Shown piece by piece: positions 8,583 to 17,932 of a DNA stretch of 64,000 bases (position 1 is its first letter; each line of letters starts with the position of its first letter). Below the pieces are notes generated by a model. The model made no database searches. It was given only the letters and a program-made list of their open reading frames with translations, and was not told the DNA's origin. The stretch is taken from NCBI GenBank assembly GCA_965198755.1, contig OZ240673.1, positions 744,001 through 808,000 on the forward strand. The letters run 5' to 3'. The position numbers were made by a program, and so were the translations under genes. The stretch comes from BOG-908 sp963692875 (GTDB lineage: Bacteria; Pseudomonadota; Alphaproteobacteria; Acetobacterales; Acetobacteraceae).

Positions 8583-11208
8583 TCTGGTCCCCATCGCCAT
8601 CCACTGGCCGGAGCTCACCGGCTGGCTCTCCTCCGACCCGCTCCCGCTGACCAGCGGCCTGGGCGCCGGCTGGCAGGGGAACGGCGTGCTGTCCGGCTTG
8701 CCCGGCTGGATCGACGGCAACGCCGGCGTCACGCTACAGGCGCTGGGCCACCTGGCCGCGCATGACTGGCGCCACGGCGTGCTGCCCTGGTGGAACCCCT
8801 ATTCCGGGGTCGGCATGCCGCTGGCCGGCGAGATGCAGCCGGCTGCTTTCTTCCTGCCGTTCGTGCTGCTGCTGGGCCTGGCACACGGCGTGCTCTACCT
8901 GAAGATGACGCTGCAGGTCGGCGCCGGGCTGGCAATGTGGGGGCTGCTCCTGCAACTCGGCTTGCTCGGTGGCATCGCGCTCACCGGCGGCATCCTGCTG
9001 GAACTCTGCGGCACTTTTGCCTGGGCGTCCGACCCGCCGATCCTGCCGCTGGCGTTCCTGCCGCTGCTCCTGCTGGGAATCGAGCGCGCGCGCGCTGCCG
9101 CCCGCCTGGGGCAGGGCGGCAGCTGGGTCCTGCTGGCCTGCGCGATCGCCTACTCCCTGCTGGCCGGCTTCCCCGAGGTCGCCTACATCGACGGCCTGCT
9201 CGGCTTGGCCTGGCTGGCGCTGCGCCTGGTGCAGGGTCGCGGGCACCGCGGTCTGCTGGCCGCAAAGGCCGCGTGCGGCGGCATCGCCGGGATGCTGCTC
9301 GCAGCACCGGTCCTCGTCGCGTTCGCGTCCTTCCTGCAGCAGAGCCACGGCGGACGCGACTTCAACCACCAGGCTCTGCCGGCCGGCCTCTACGCGCAGT
9401 TCCTGTTTCCCTACATCTACGGCCCCTTCTTCTTCGGCGGCCGGGTCGACTGGTACCTGATCGACGGCTACCTCGGCGTGCCCGCCCTCCTCATGGCCGC
9501 GCTGGGCGTGCTGCGCGGCCGGGACCGCGGCCTTTGCGTTTTGCTGGGCGCTTGGCTGGTGCTCGGCGTCGCCAAGGCCGCCGACCTTCCTGTCATCAGC
9601 AGCCTGTGGAACCTCGTCCCGCTGGTCGGCCAGGCCATGTTCCTGCGCTATGCCTGGCCGTCATGGGAGGTGGCTGGCATCGTGCTCGCCTGCATCGCGC
9701 TGCAGGATTTAGCCGACCGTGCGGCCGCCTTGCTGCCGGCCGGCAGCGGACGCTTGGGGGCGGCCGGCAGCGGGCGCGTGGTGGCGGCAGACCGCCGCGT
9801 GCTGGCCTGTGCCGCCGCCTGTGCCGGGCTGTGCGTGGCGGCACTGGTGCTCGGCCGCCCGGTCTGGCGCGAGCTCGGCAGCGTGCCTGGCGGGCTCAGC
9901 TGGTTCTACGCCGCCACCGGCTTCGGCGCGCTCACCGGCCTCGCCTCGCTGGCAGCGCTGGCTGTGGTGCCGATCCGCATGGCCGTTCCCGCATTGGCAA
10001 GCCTGCTGGTGCTGGACGCCGCCGTGCAGTTCACCGTGCCGCTGCTGTCCGGCACGCGCGGCGACGCGCGCCGCATCGACATGGGGGTCGTCACGTTCCT
10101 GCGGCAGAACCTGGGGTTGCAGCGCTTCTACACGCTCGGTCCGCTCGGGCCCAATTACGGCGCCTATTTCGGCCTGGCATCGATCAACCACATCTACGCG
10201 CCGCAGCCGGAGTCCTGGGTCGGCTACATCCACGACGACCTGGATCCGGGTGCCAACCTCACGTCGTTCAACGGCTACGAGCCGCCACATCCGGGGCCGG
10301 GCGAGACCCGCTTGCAGGCGTTCGAGCGGCTGGAGGCAAATTTCCGCGCAATCGGGGTCAAATACCTCCTGCTGCGCTCGGATCGCGTGGCGTCCGTCGC
10401 CCGTTCGCTCGACCCGCACCCGCCTTACCTGGCGTTCCCGCTCGAACCGCGCGCGACCGTGCAGGGCAGCTTCGCGGCAGGCGACTACGGCCAGGGCGTC
10501 GTCTCCGACGTGGCGGTGCTGGTGGGCACCTATGCCGGCGCGGCGAGCGGTGCGCTGCGCATCGATTTATGCGCCGCCGCAGCCTGCGCCTCCGCTCAGG
10601 CGGACCTGCACGGCGCGGCCGACAACGCGCTGCTGCAGGCCAGGCTTGACCGCGCGCTCGTGCTGCCGGCGGGCGGCCGCGTGTCCTACACGCTCACCCA
10701 TGTCGGCGGTGCGTCGGCAGTGGCGCTTTGGCTGGGCAGGGACCCGCATGGCGCACAGAGCGCGTCCTTGCCGGCGGGGGCCGCGCCCGAGCTGCGGCTG
10801 ACCATCCGCCCGAACCTGCCGCCCGGCCGGCTGGTCTACGAGGACGATCTCGCCGACATCTTCGAGCTGTCCAACCCGGCGGCGTATTTCGACGCCGGAC
10901 CGGGTTGCCGCCTGAGCTACACCGACCGGTACCGCGTCCTGGCCACCTGCATTGCGCCAGGCCGCCTGATCCGGCGGGAGCTGATGTTCGACGGCTGGCA
11001 CGCCTGGGTGAACGGCCGGCGCATGCGGATGACAGCAAACGGGATTTTTCAGCAGGTTGAGGTGCCGGCAGGAGAAAGCTCGGTGGTGTTCGCCTTCTCG
11101 CCGCCTTACGCGCGGCTGGCGTTCGTGATGTTTGCTGGCGGCGCCTGCTTGGTTGCTTGGCAGGTTTCCAGAGGAACACAGCACAGAAAGCAAGGTCTGC
11201 TTTTTTGA
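8575..11208 (+). CDS. YfhO-like integral membrane protein
   Basis: About 877 residues with 12 or more hydrophobic helices in the first two thirds, including FFLPFVLLLGLAHGVLYLKM and LFPYIYGPFFFGGRVDWY, and a C-terminal soluble part ending RRELMFDGWHAWVNGRR and a last helix. This is the layout of YfhO/GT-C-like proteins, some of which glycosylate teichoic acids or other envelope polymers. No ATG or GTG precedes the first helix: LLALVPIAIHWPELTGW begins with TTG 8575 inside the right end of palindromic copy 4, so the start is uncertain. The last residues RKQGLLF and the stop lie in copy 5. A role in envelope glycan transfer is inference. Confidence 0.65.
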   Translation: MLALVPIAIHWPELTGWLSSDPLPLTSGLGAGWQGNGVLSGLPGWIDGNAGVTLQALGHLAAHDWRHGVLPWWNPYSGVGMPLAGEMQPAAFFLPFVLLLGLAHGVLYLKMTLQVGAGLAMWGLLLQLGLLGGIALTGGILLELCGTFAWASDPPILPLAFLPLLLLGIERARAAARLGQGGSWVLLACAIAYSLLAGFPEVAYIDGLLGLAWLALRLVQGRGHRGLLAAKAACGGIAGMLLAAPVLVAFASFLQQSHGGRDFNHQALPAGLYAQFLFPYIYGPFFFGGRVDWYLIDGYLGVPALLMAALGVLRGRDRGLCVLLGAWLVLGVAKAADLPVISSLWNLVPLVGQAMFLRYAWPSWEVAGIVLACIALQDLADRAAALLPAGSGRLGAAGSGRVVAADRRVLACAAACAGLCVAALVLGRPVWRELGSVPGGLSWFYAATGFGALTGLASLAALAVVPIRMAVPALASLLVLDAAVQFTVPLLSGTRGDARRIDMGVVTFLRQNLGLQRFYTLGPLGPNYGAYFGLASINHIYAPQPESWVGYIHDDLDPGANLTSFNGYEPPHPGPGETRLQAFERLEANFRAIGVKYLLLRSDRVASVARSLDPHPPYLAFPLEPRATVQGSFAAGDYGQGVVSDVAVLVGTYAGAASGALRIDLCAAAACASAQADLHGAADNALLQARLDRALVLPAGGRVSYTLTHVGGASAVALWLGRDPHGAQSASLPAGAAPELRLTIRPNLPPGRLVYEDDLADIFELSNPAAYFDAGPGCRLSYTDRYRVLATCIAPGRLIRRELMFDGWHAWVNGRRMRMTANGIFQQVEVPAGESSVVFAFSPPYARLAFVMFAGGACLVAWQVSRGTQHRKQGLLF

Positions 11209-11316
11209 AAAAAAGCAGCAAAAAACTTTTGGTCCTGCTGTCGCGACGTTTCTGCAGCGTTCGCACAAGGGAACAAAAGCTTTTTGCTTCTTTTTCTTAA
11301 AGAAGCGCTTGCTTCC
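11187..11316. repeat. Palindromic element, copy 5 (full, reverse orientation)
   Basis: Left arm GTCTGCTTTTTTGA/AAAAAAGCAGC. The centre reads CTGCTGTCGCGACG ... AAGGGAACAAAAG, the reverse of copies 14 and 15, so the element occurs in both orientations. The right arm is GCTTCTTTTTCTTAAAGAAGCGC then CTTGCTTCC. It lies between the convergent YfhO-like gene and glcB. Confidence 0.9.
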
Positions 11317-13476
11317 TTACGCTACCTTCGCCTCCCGCCTGCGCGTATGCAGGATGAACTCGGTATATCCGTTCGGCTGCGTCCGCCCCTTCAGCACCAG
11401 GTCGCAGGCCGCCCGGAACGCCGGCCCGTCAAATCCGGGCGCCATCGCCCGATACGCCGGATCGCCCGCGTTCTGCCGGTCCACCACGCCGGCCATCCGC
11501 TGCAGCGTGTCCATCACCTGACGCTCGGTGACCACGCCGTGCAGCAGCCAGTTGGCGATGTGCTGGCTGGAGATGCGCAGCGTGGCGCGGTCCTCCATCA
11601 GCCCCACGTCGTTGATGTCGGGCACCTTGGAGCAGCCCACCCCCTGGTCCACCCAGCGCACCACGTAGCCGAGGATGGACTGCGCATTGCCGTCCAGCTC
11701 GCGCTGCACCTCGTCAGGGGCGAAGTTGCTCGCCTCGAGCGGGATGCTCAGCAGGTCGGACAGTTTCGCACGCGGGCGCGTGGCCAGCTCGGTCTGCCGC
11801 GCGGCCACGTCGACCATGTGGTAGTGCAGCGCGTGCAGCGTGGCCGCCGTGGGCGAGGGCACCCAGGCGGTGTTGGCACCGGCCTTCGGGTGGCCGACCT
11901 TCACGCTCAGCATTTCCGCCATCCGGTCCGGCGCCGCCCACATGCCCTTGCCGATCTGCGCGCGGCCGCGCAGGCCGCAGGCCAGGCCGATGTCGACGTT
12001 CTGGTCCTCGTAGGCGGACAGCCACTTGGTCGTCTTCATGTCGCCCTTGCGCACCATGGTGCCCGCCTCCATCGAGGTGTGCATCTCGTCGCCGGTGCGG
12101 TCGAGGAAGCCGGTGTTGATGAAGAACACCCTGTCGCGGGCAGCGTGGATGCAGGCGGCGAGGTTGGCGCTGGTGCGGCGTTCCTCGTCCATGATGCCCA
12201 TCTTCAGCGCGCGGCGCGGCAGGGCCAGGATGTCCTCCACGCGGCTGAACATCTCGCAGGCGAAGGCCACCTCCTCCGGCCCGTGCATCTTCGGTTTGAC
12301 GATATACATCGACCCGGTGCGGCTGTTGTGCAGCTTCAGCGTGCCGCGCAGGTCGTGCGTGGCGATCAGCGCGGTGATCGCGCAGTCGAGCATCGTCTCG
12401 GGGATCTCCGACCCGTCGGGCATCAGCACCGCGTCGGTGTACATGTGGTGGCCGACGTTGCGCACCAGCATCAGGCTGCGGCCGGGCAGGGTCAGCACGC
12501 CGCCGCCCGGCTTGGTGAACACCAGGTCCGGCTCCAGCCGGCGCTCCTGCGTCTGGCCGCCCTTCTGGAATGCGGCCGACAGCGTGCCGTCGGTCAGGCC
12601 CAGCCAGTTGCGGTAGACCTCCACCTTGTCGGCGGCGTCCACCGCCGCCACGCTGTCCTCGCAATCCATGATAGTGCTGACGGCGGATTCAAGCACCAGG
12701 TCGGACATGCCGGCCGGGTCGTCGCGGCCGATCGGCGACGTCCTGTCGATCTGGATCGCCATGTGCAGCCCGTTCTGCACCAGCAGGATGGATGTGGGGG
12801 CGGCCGCCTCTCCCAGGTAGCCGGCGAACTGTGCAGGATCACGCAGCTGCTGCGGGCCGGCCTTGGTCATCACGGTCAGCCCGCCGCCTTGGACCATGAA
12901 GCCGGTTGCGTCCGCGAAGGACCCGCCCGCCAGCGGCACCGTGTCGTCGAGGATCTGCCGTGCGCGCGCGACAACCTGGGCGCCGCGCGCCGGGTTGTAG
13001 CCGCGGCCGCGCTGGGCACCCGGCGTCTCCGGCAGCGCGTCGGTGCCGTACAACGCGTCGTACAGGCTGCCCCAGCGTGCGTTGGCCGCGTTCAGCGCGT
13101 AGCGGGCGTTGGAGATCGGCACCACCAGTTGCGGCCCGGCGATGCTGGCGATCTCCGGATCCACGTTGGCGGTGGCGACGTGGAAGGCAGGCGGCTCGGG
13201 TTGCAGGTAGCCGATCTCGCGCAGGAAACTCTCGTATTCCGCCTGATGGAAGGCGCGGCCGCGCCTGGTGGCGTGCCAGGCGTCGATCTTGGCCTGCAGT
13301 GCGTCGCGATGATCCAGCAGCGCGCGGTTGCGCGGGGCGAGGTCCCGCAGCATGGCCGCGAACCCCTGCCAGAACTGCGTGGCGTTGACGCCGCTGCCGC
13401 GCACCGCCTCGATCGAGACGAAGTCGTGGAGCACCCGGGCCACCTGCAAGCCGCCAGCTTCGACGCGATCTGTCAC
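11317..13476 (-). CDS. glcB: malate synthase G
   Basis: A cytoplasmic enzyme of 719 residues, the usual size for isoform G. It condenses glyoxylate with acetyl-CoA to malate. Diagnostic segments are STIMDCEDSVAAVDAADKV, NRTGSM-type SRTGSMYIVKPKMHGPEEVAFACEMF, RTSANLAACIHAARDRVFFINTGFLDRTGDE and the C-terminal WVDQGVGCSKVPDIND. The GTG start at 13476 has an AGGAT-like site upstream. No isocitrate lyase is in the window; in this setting the enzyme may use glyoxylate from glycolate. It diverges from the TTG-started gene at 13558 and converges on palindromic copy 5, with its TAA at the repeat edge. Confidence 0.95.
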   Translation of the reverse strand: MTDRVEAGGLQVARVLHDFVSIEAVRGSGVNATQFWQGFAAMLRDLAPRNRALLDHRDALQAKIDAWHATRRGRAFHQAEYESFLREIGYLQPEPPAFHVATANVDPEIASIAGPQLVVPISNARYALNAANARWGSLYDALYGTDALPETPGAQRGRGYNPARGAQVVARARQILDDTVPLAGGSFADATGFMVQGGGLTVMTKAGPQQLRDPAQFAGYLGEAAAPTSILLVQNGLHMAIQIDRTSPIGRDDPAGMSDLVLESAVSTIMDCEDSVAAVDAADKVEVYRNWLGLTDGTLSAAFQKGGQTQERRLEPDLVFTKPGGGVLTLPGRSLMLVRNVGHHMYTDAVLMPDGSEIPETMLDCAITALIATHDLRGTLKLHNSRTGSMYIVKPKMHGPEEVAFACEMFSRVEDILALPRRALKMGIMDEERRTSANLAACIHAARDRVFFINTGFLDRTGDEMHTSMEAGTMVRKGDMKTTKWLSAYEDQNVDIGLACGLRGRAQIGKGMWAAPDRMAEMLSVKVGHPKAGANTAWVPSPTAATLHALHYHMVDVAARQTELATRPRAKLSDLLSIPLEASNFAPDEVQRELDGNAQSILGYVVRWVDQGVGCSKVPDINDVGLMEDRATLRISSQHIANWLLHGVVTERQVMDTLQRMAGVVDRQNAGDPAYRAMAPGFDGPAFRAACDLVLKGRTQPNGYTEFILHTRRREAKVA

Positions 13477-13557
13477 GCTGCAATCCTATCCTGCCTGGGC
13501 GAGTGTTTTGCCGCCTGGCCGCGTTCTGGCAAGTCACGACACCCAAGGAGGCCGATT

Positions 13558-14139
13558 TTGTCTGAAACCTTGCCGCCCGGCCTGGCCGGCATCCTCGCGC
13601 GGGCGACCGCCCTGCTGTGCGACGGCGCCGAGAATCCCGGCAGCCACTGGCGCAACCTAGCTTTGGGCAGCGTCGGCCTGGACGGCACGCCGCAGGTCCG
13701 CACCGTGGTGCTGCGCCGTTTCGATCCCGGCGCCCACACGCTCGACACCCACACCGACACCCGTTCTGCCAAGCACGCCGAGCTGCTGGCCAACCCGGCC
13801 GCCACGCTGCACGGCTGGGACACTGAGAGCAGCGTGCAGCTGCGCGCGTCCGGCGTGGTCAGCCTGCACGCCGGTGACGAGGTCGCCCAGCAATCCTGGG
13901 CGGCGTTGCGCGCGGCGAGCCGGACCACCTACCGGGTGAACCCGGGCCCGGGCACGGGCCTGGCCCAGCCGGACGCTGGCGGACCGGACCGCGACGACGA
14001 GGCGGCATTCGAAGTGTTCTGTGTGTTGCGACTGCAGGCTAAAACGCTGGAATACCTGCATCTTGGCAAGGACGCTCACCGGCGTGCACGTTTTGCGTGG
14101 GGGCACGGGGAAACGCAGGGTGGTTGGCTGGTGCCATAA
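13558..14139 (+). CDS. pyridoxamine 5'-phosphate oxidase-like flavin-binding protein
   Basis: A protein of 193 residues with a split-barrel FMN-binding fold. Features include SHWRNLALGSVGLDGTPQVRTVVLRRFD near the start, then LDTHTDTRSAKHAELLANP, and a C-terminal EFFCVLR-like FEVFCVLRLQAKTLEYLHLG. It resembles the family of short pyridoxamine-phosphate-oxidase-related proteins whose exact substrate is mostly unknown, so I do not call it PdxH. The TTG start is firmly set by AAGGAGG at 13545-13551, six bases upstream. Its TAA is followed directly by palindromic copy 6. Confidence 0.75.
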   Translation: MSETLPPGLAGILARATALLCDGAENPGSHWRNLALGSVGLDGTPQVRTVVLRRFDPGAHTLDTHTDTRSAKHAELLANPAATLHGWDTESSVQLRASGVVSLHAGDEVAQQSWAALRAASRTTYRVNPGPGTGLAQPDAGGPDRDDEAAFEVFCVLRLQAKTLEYLHLGKDAHRRARFAWGHGETQGGWLVP

Positions 14140-14276
14140 GAAAGAAAGGCTTCTTTTTTGAAAAAAAGAAGCAAAAACTTTTGACTCCGCTGTCGCGGTT
14201 TTTCTCGGGAGAGACCGCGACAGCCGCGGAAAAAGCTTTTTGCTCTTTCTCTCGAAAAGAAGCGCTTGCTTCCTTG
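14140..14276. repeat. Palindromic element, copy 6 (fully symmetric centre)
   Basis: Hairpins GCTTCTTTTTTGA/AAAAAAGAAGC and CTCTTTCTCTCGAAAAGAAG flank a central stem CCGCTGTCGCGG ... CCGCGACAGCCGCGG. Both halves of the centre are of the same type, so the copy is close to a perfect palindrome. It lies between two convergent genes whose stop codons abut it. Confidence 0.9.
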
Positions 14277-14278
14277 CT

Positions 14279-14965
14279 TCAGAAGGCCGCCACCGTGCAG
14301 TCCCCGCCCTTGGCCTGCACCTTCAAGCAAAAATCCCGAGCCGCCATCAGGCTGGAAAATCCGCCGGTGCGCAGGCGGTAGACGACGTGCCCCGCGACCT
14401 CGGCCCGCTCGACCTCCGGCCGGCGTCCATCGAGCAATCCGGGCATCTTCTCCGACAGCTTGCCCCAGTCCTGTTCCGCCGCCTGCTGCGTCTCGAAGGC
14501 GGCGAGCTGCACCGCCGTGCCGCGCGCCTCGGGCACCGGCAGCTTCGCCGTGACTGAAGCGTGCTCAACCGGCGGCGCGGGTGCCACCACCGGTGCGGCC
14601 GCTGCCTGCTCGGCCGGGTGCGCGACGGGGTGGCTCTTGGCACGCAGGGCGTGCAGCGCCGGTTTTTCCGGCTCCGGTGCCAGGCGCTCGGCGCCGCTGC
14701 TGATCTCCTCTGCGCCGGCCACTTTCATGCCGCCCGGATCAGCCGGCTTAATGCGTACCGGACCCGAAGCGGCCTCGATCACCGGCACGCCGTGATGCGC
14801 GTGGTGGGACAGGCTCAGCAACGCCACGGCGGCAGCCAGCACGCCGCCGAAGCCTGCCGCCACGATCGCCATCCGGCGCATGTCCGGGTCGATCAGGCCC
14901 TGCTGCGGCTGCGGCCGGTAGGACGGCCGGGCAAAGTTCTGGGTGATATGCGGCACGTCTGACAT
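14279..14965 (-). CDS. SPOR-domain membrane protein
   Basis: About 228 residues: a short cytoplasmic N-terminus, one membrane helix near 33-53 (MAIVAAGFGGVLAAAVALLSL), a Pro/Ala-rich periplasmic linker, and a C-terminal SPOR domain (AVQLAAFETQQAAEQDWGKL, then VVYRLRTGGFSSLMAARDFC). SPOR domains bind denuded peptidoglycan at division sites. Start MSDVPHITQ is chosen over an ATG 36 bases upstream because it fits family N-termini. It follows argS on the same strand by 57 bases, a very common alphaproteobacterial pairing in which nagZ and scpAB normally follow; here palindromic copy 6 follows instead. Confidence 0.85.
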   Translation of the reverse strand: MSDVPHITQNFARPSYRPQPQQGLIDPDMRRMAIVAAGFGGVLAAAVALLSLSHHAHHGVPVIEAASGPVRIKPADPGGMKVAGAEEISSGAERLAPEPEKPALHALRAKSHPVAHPAEQAAAAPVVAPAPPVEHASVTAKLPVPEARGTAVQLAAFETQQAAEQDWGKLSEKMPGLLDGRRPEVERAEVAGHVVYRLRTGGFSSLMAARDFCLKVQAKGGDCTVAAF

Positions 14966-15022
14966 CTCGACCCCTTTCTGCCGCGCCCAGCGCGGCATCA
15001 CCCTAGCGACGCACGCGCGCCC

Positions 15023-16810
15023 TCACCGTAACTCCTCGGCCGGCACCACGCCGACCACCGCCAGGCCGGAGCGGATGACGGCCGCCGTGGCCGCCACCAG
15101 CGCCAGCCGCGCGAGCGTCTCCGCCGGATGGTCGGCGCGCAGGAATCTCAACGTTGCGTCGGCGTTTCCAGTCTGCCACAGCATATTAAAGTCAGCGGCC
15201 AAGTCATAGAGGAAAAACGCAATTCGATGCGGTTCGTGCGCCAAGGCGGCGCCTTCGACGGCGCGCGGCCAGGCCACCAGCCGGCGGATCATTGCGAGCT
15301 CGGGCTCGGCGGTCAGGTGCGACAGGTCGGCTGACGCGAGTGCCTCCGGCGTGAGCGCCGCTGCGGGAAACATCTCTGCCGCGTTGCGCAGGACGGAGCG
15401 GCAACGGGCGTGCACGTACTGCACGTAGTAGACCGGGTTGTCGCGCGTCTGTGCCACGGCCAAGTCCAGGTCGAACTCCATCTGCGCGTCCGCCTTGCGC
15501 GTCAGCATGGTGAAGCGCACGGCGTCGCTGCCCACCTCGTCGATCAGGTCGCGCAGCGTGATGAAGCTGCCGGCGCGCTTGCTCATCCGCACCGGCTGGC
15601 CGCCGCGCAGCACGTGGACGATCTGGCACAGCACCACGTCCAGGCTCTCGCCGCCTGCGGCCAGGGCGCGCACGGCGGCCTTCATCCGGCTGACGTAGCC
15701 GCCGTGGTCGGCCCCCCACACGTCGATCATGGTGGCCGCACCGCGCCGTGCCTTGTCCTCGTGGTAGGCGATGTCGTTGGCGAAGTAGGTGTTGGTGCCG
15801 TCGGACTTCTTCAGCGGGCGGTCCACGTCGTCGCCGAACTGGGTGGCGCGGAACAGGGTCTGCGGGCGCGGCTCCCAGTCGTCCGGCGTCTTGCCCTTCG
15901 GCGGCTCGAGCACGCCCTCGTAGATCAGGCCGCGCTCGGTCAACCGCTCGATAGAGCGGTCGGCCGCACCGCCGTCGAGCAGCGCGCGCTCGGAGGTGAA
16001 CACGTCGTGCACCACGCCGAGGGCTTTGAGGTCCTCGCGGATCGAGGCCATCATCATGATCATCGCCGTGCCGCGCACCGTTTCCAGCCACACTGCAGGG
16101 TCGGCCGGCATCGCGCCCTCGGCCGCCAGCGACGCGCCGTGCAGGTGGGCGATCGCCTGGCCCACCGGCACCAGGTAGTCGCCGCGGTATTGCAGGCCGC
16201 CCGGCACGCCGGCGGCGTATTCCTCCTCGGTCAGCTTGGTGCCGAGCGCCTGCAGGTAGCGCCAGTAGGCGGCCCAGGCCAGCGCCACCACCTGCGCGCC
16301 GGCGTCGTTGATGTAGTACTCCTTGGTGACCGCGAAGCCGGCTTTGGCCAGCACGCGGGCCAACGCGTCGCCCACCACCGCGCCGCGGCAATGGCCGATA
16401 TGCATCGGGCCGGTTGGGTTGGCCGAGACGTACTCAACGTTCACCCGCTCGCCCTGGCCGACGCCGCTGTCGCCGTACGCCTCGCCGGCGTGCAGGATGA
16501 CCGGCAGCTGTGCGCGCAGCGTGTCCTGGCTGAGGCGCATGTTGATGAAGCCGGGGCCGGCCACCTCCGCCGCGGCGAGCCCGGCGCGGGCGGGCAGGCC
16601 AGCGGCGATGGCGGCGGCGAGCTCGGCGGGTTTGCGGCCGGCATGGCGCGCGCTGACCATGGCGGCGTTGGTGGCCATGTCGCCGTGCGCGGGGTCACGG
16701 GTGGGCGTGACTTCGACGCGGGCGGCTAGGTCGGCTGGGAGGTTGGGGACGGCTTCGTGCAGGGCGGCGAGCACGTGGATGCGTGCTTCGGCGAACAGGT
16801 TCTGGGTCAT
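15023..16810 (-). CDS. argS: arginyl-tRNA synthetase
   Basis: A class I aminoacyl-tRNA synthetase of 595 residues that charges tRNA-Arg in the cytoplasm. Visible are the N-terminal Add1 domain, the HIGH-type motif NPTGPMHIGHCRG near residue 130, the KMSKS-like loop VRMSKRAGSFITL, and the C-terminal DALR anticodon-binding domain ending in LAADFNMLWQTGNADATLRF. Length is normal. It is followed by the SPOR gene and preceded upstream by half a palindromic element (copy 7). Confidence 0.96.
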   Translation of the reverse strand: MTQNLFAEARIHVLAALHEAVPNLPADLAARVEVTPTRDPAHGDMATNAAMVSARHAGRKPAELAAAIAAGLPARAGLAAAEVAGPGFINMRLSQDTLRAQLPVILHAGEAYGDSGVGQGERVNVEYVSANPTGPMHIGHCRGAVVGDALARVLAKAGFAVTKEYYINDAGAQVVALAWAAYWRYLQALGTKLTEEEYAAGVPGGLQYRGDYLVPVGQAIAHLHGASLAAEGAMPADPAVWLETVRGTAMIMMMASIREDLKALGVVHDVFTSERALLDGGAADRSIERLTERGLIYEGVLEPPKGKTPDDWEPRPQTLFRATQFGDDVDRPLKKSDGTNTYFANDIAYHEDKARRGAATMIDVWGADHGGYVSRMKAAVRALAAGGESLDVVLCQIVHVLRGGQPVRMSKRAGSFITLRDLIDEVGSDAVRFTMLTRKADAQMEFDLDLAVAQTRDNPVYYVQYVHARCRSVLRNAAEMFPAAALTPEALASADLSHLTAEPELAMIRRLVAWPRAVEGAALAHEPHRIAFFLYDLAADFNMLWQTGNADATLRFLRADHPAETLARLALVAATAAVIRSGLAVVGVVPAEELR

Positions 16811-16820
16811 TGGCGGCTTT

Positions 16821-16887
16821 TAGCAAGCAAGCGGTTCTTTTTTGAAAAAAAGAACCAAAAAACTTTTGACTCGGCTGTCGCGGACCG
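16821..16887. repeat. Palindromic element, copy 7 (left half only)
   Basis: AGCAAGCAAGCGGTTC...GAACC arm and the half-centre CTCGGCTGTCGCGGACC are present. The right half is missing, and the stop of the downstream esterase gene lies 5 bases beyond the break. Confidence 0.85.
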
Positions 16888-16892
16888 TCTTT

Positions 16893-17930
16893 CTAACGCC
16901 CGGCTGCTGCTTTTAGCGTGGCGTAGGCCCTGTAGAAACGATGCGACAGCATGATCTGGGCCGTTGCCGAGTAATGGGTGTAGTCCGGATACACCGCAGT
17001 GGTGGCTACCTGCTGCGCGTTGGTCAGCAGACCGGCCGAGCTGACCACAACCATCTTCTTGCAGCTGTCCGCGTTCGCCACGGCCTGGATGGCCGTCTCG
17101 ACCTGGCGCTTCGACGTCTCGGCATATGCCTCGATGGCTTGGTCCGTCGAGTAGTTGCTGATGAACGAGGGCGCCAGGTTACCCAGCATCGCCGGCACGC
17201 AGCCGATGTCGGTGCGCATCTGTGCCATCACCGTGGCAAGCTGGGTTTGGTAGGTGGTTACGTTCGGCATCAATGAGGCGATGCGGCTGGGATCCGGCGT
17301 GTCGAGCGAGGCAAGGTTAAGCGAATCAGCCTCGCCTTGCAGCCACAGAAAGGCGGCCACCTTGCTGTTGGGCAGCAGCGACAATGCCAGGTTGGTGCGC
17401 GAGATCATGTCGAGGTAGAAGAACGCCAGGTCGCCGGCGTATTGCCGGTCGATGAGGTTCCAGGCGAGCACGGAGGTGCCGCTGCGCGCGGCCGGAATGA
17501 TCAGGACGCAGCGCGCAGGGTCGCTCTCCTGGCTGGCGAGCAGCAGCGAGAATGAATAGGCGAAGCCGATCCTGCCGGCGACATCTTCAAGGTTGGTATC
17601 GTTCATCAGCGGTTCGCTGGCCTGGATGATCTGGAAGGTGCCCTGCGTGAGGTACTTCCAGATCGGGTCGGTGGCACTGTCGTAGGTGCGTACGGTCTCG
17701 AACACGCGCGGCTGGGCGGCGATCTGCGCGGGGGTGAAGCTGTAGGTTCCGGCCAGCCCGCGTCCCACCGCGTTGGATTGTCCTGCGAGCAGCACGAGGT
17801 CGTAGCCGTCGCACTGCGTGGCCGCATGTGCAGCACCCGCTGCGAGCAGCATGCCGACCAGCACGACCCGCGACAGCGCAGACGAAACTCTTTCGCACGC
17901 GGTCCTCAAAGGCCTTCTCACCTGGTGCAT
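16893..17930 (-). CDS. secreted sialate O-acetylesterase-like (SGNH) esterase
   Basis: About 345 residues with a signal peptide (SRVVLVGMLLAAGAAHAA) and a carbohydrate-esterase domain of the SASA/DUF303 type. LVLLAGQSNAVGRG carries the nucleophile serine of block I, AFLWLQGEADS matches block III, and YPDYTHYSATAQIMLS provides the C-terminal catalytic His. Members remove O-acetyl groups from sugars or polymers in the periplasm. ATG 17930 lies two bases after the stop of the DUF815 ATPase, suggesting one transcript. The exact substrate is unknown. Confidence 0.75.
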   Translation of the reverse strand: MHQVRRPLRTACERVSSALSRVVLVGMLLAAGAAHAATQCDGYDLVLLAGQSNAVGRGLAGTYSFTPAQIAAQPRVFETVRTYDSATDPIWKYLTQGTFQIIQASEPLMNDTNLEDVAGRIGFAYSFSLLLASQESDPARCVLIIPAARSGTSVLAWNLIDRQYAGDLAFFYLDMISRTNLALSLLPNSKVAAFLWLQGEADSLNLASLDTPDPSRIASLMPNVTTYQTQLATVMAQMRTDIGCVPAMLGNLAPSFISNYSTDQAIEAYAETSKRQVETAIQAVANADSCKKMVVVSSAGLLTNAQQVATTAVYPDYTHYSATAQIMLSHRFYRAYATLKAAAGR

Positions 17931-17932
17931 GC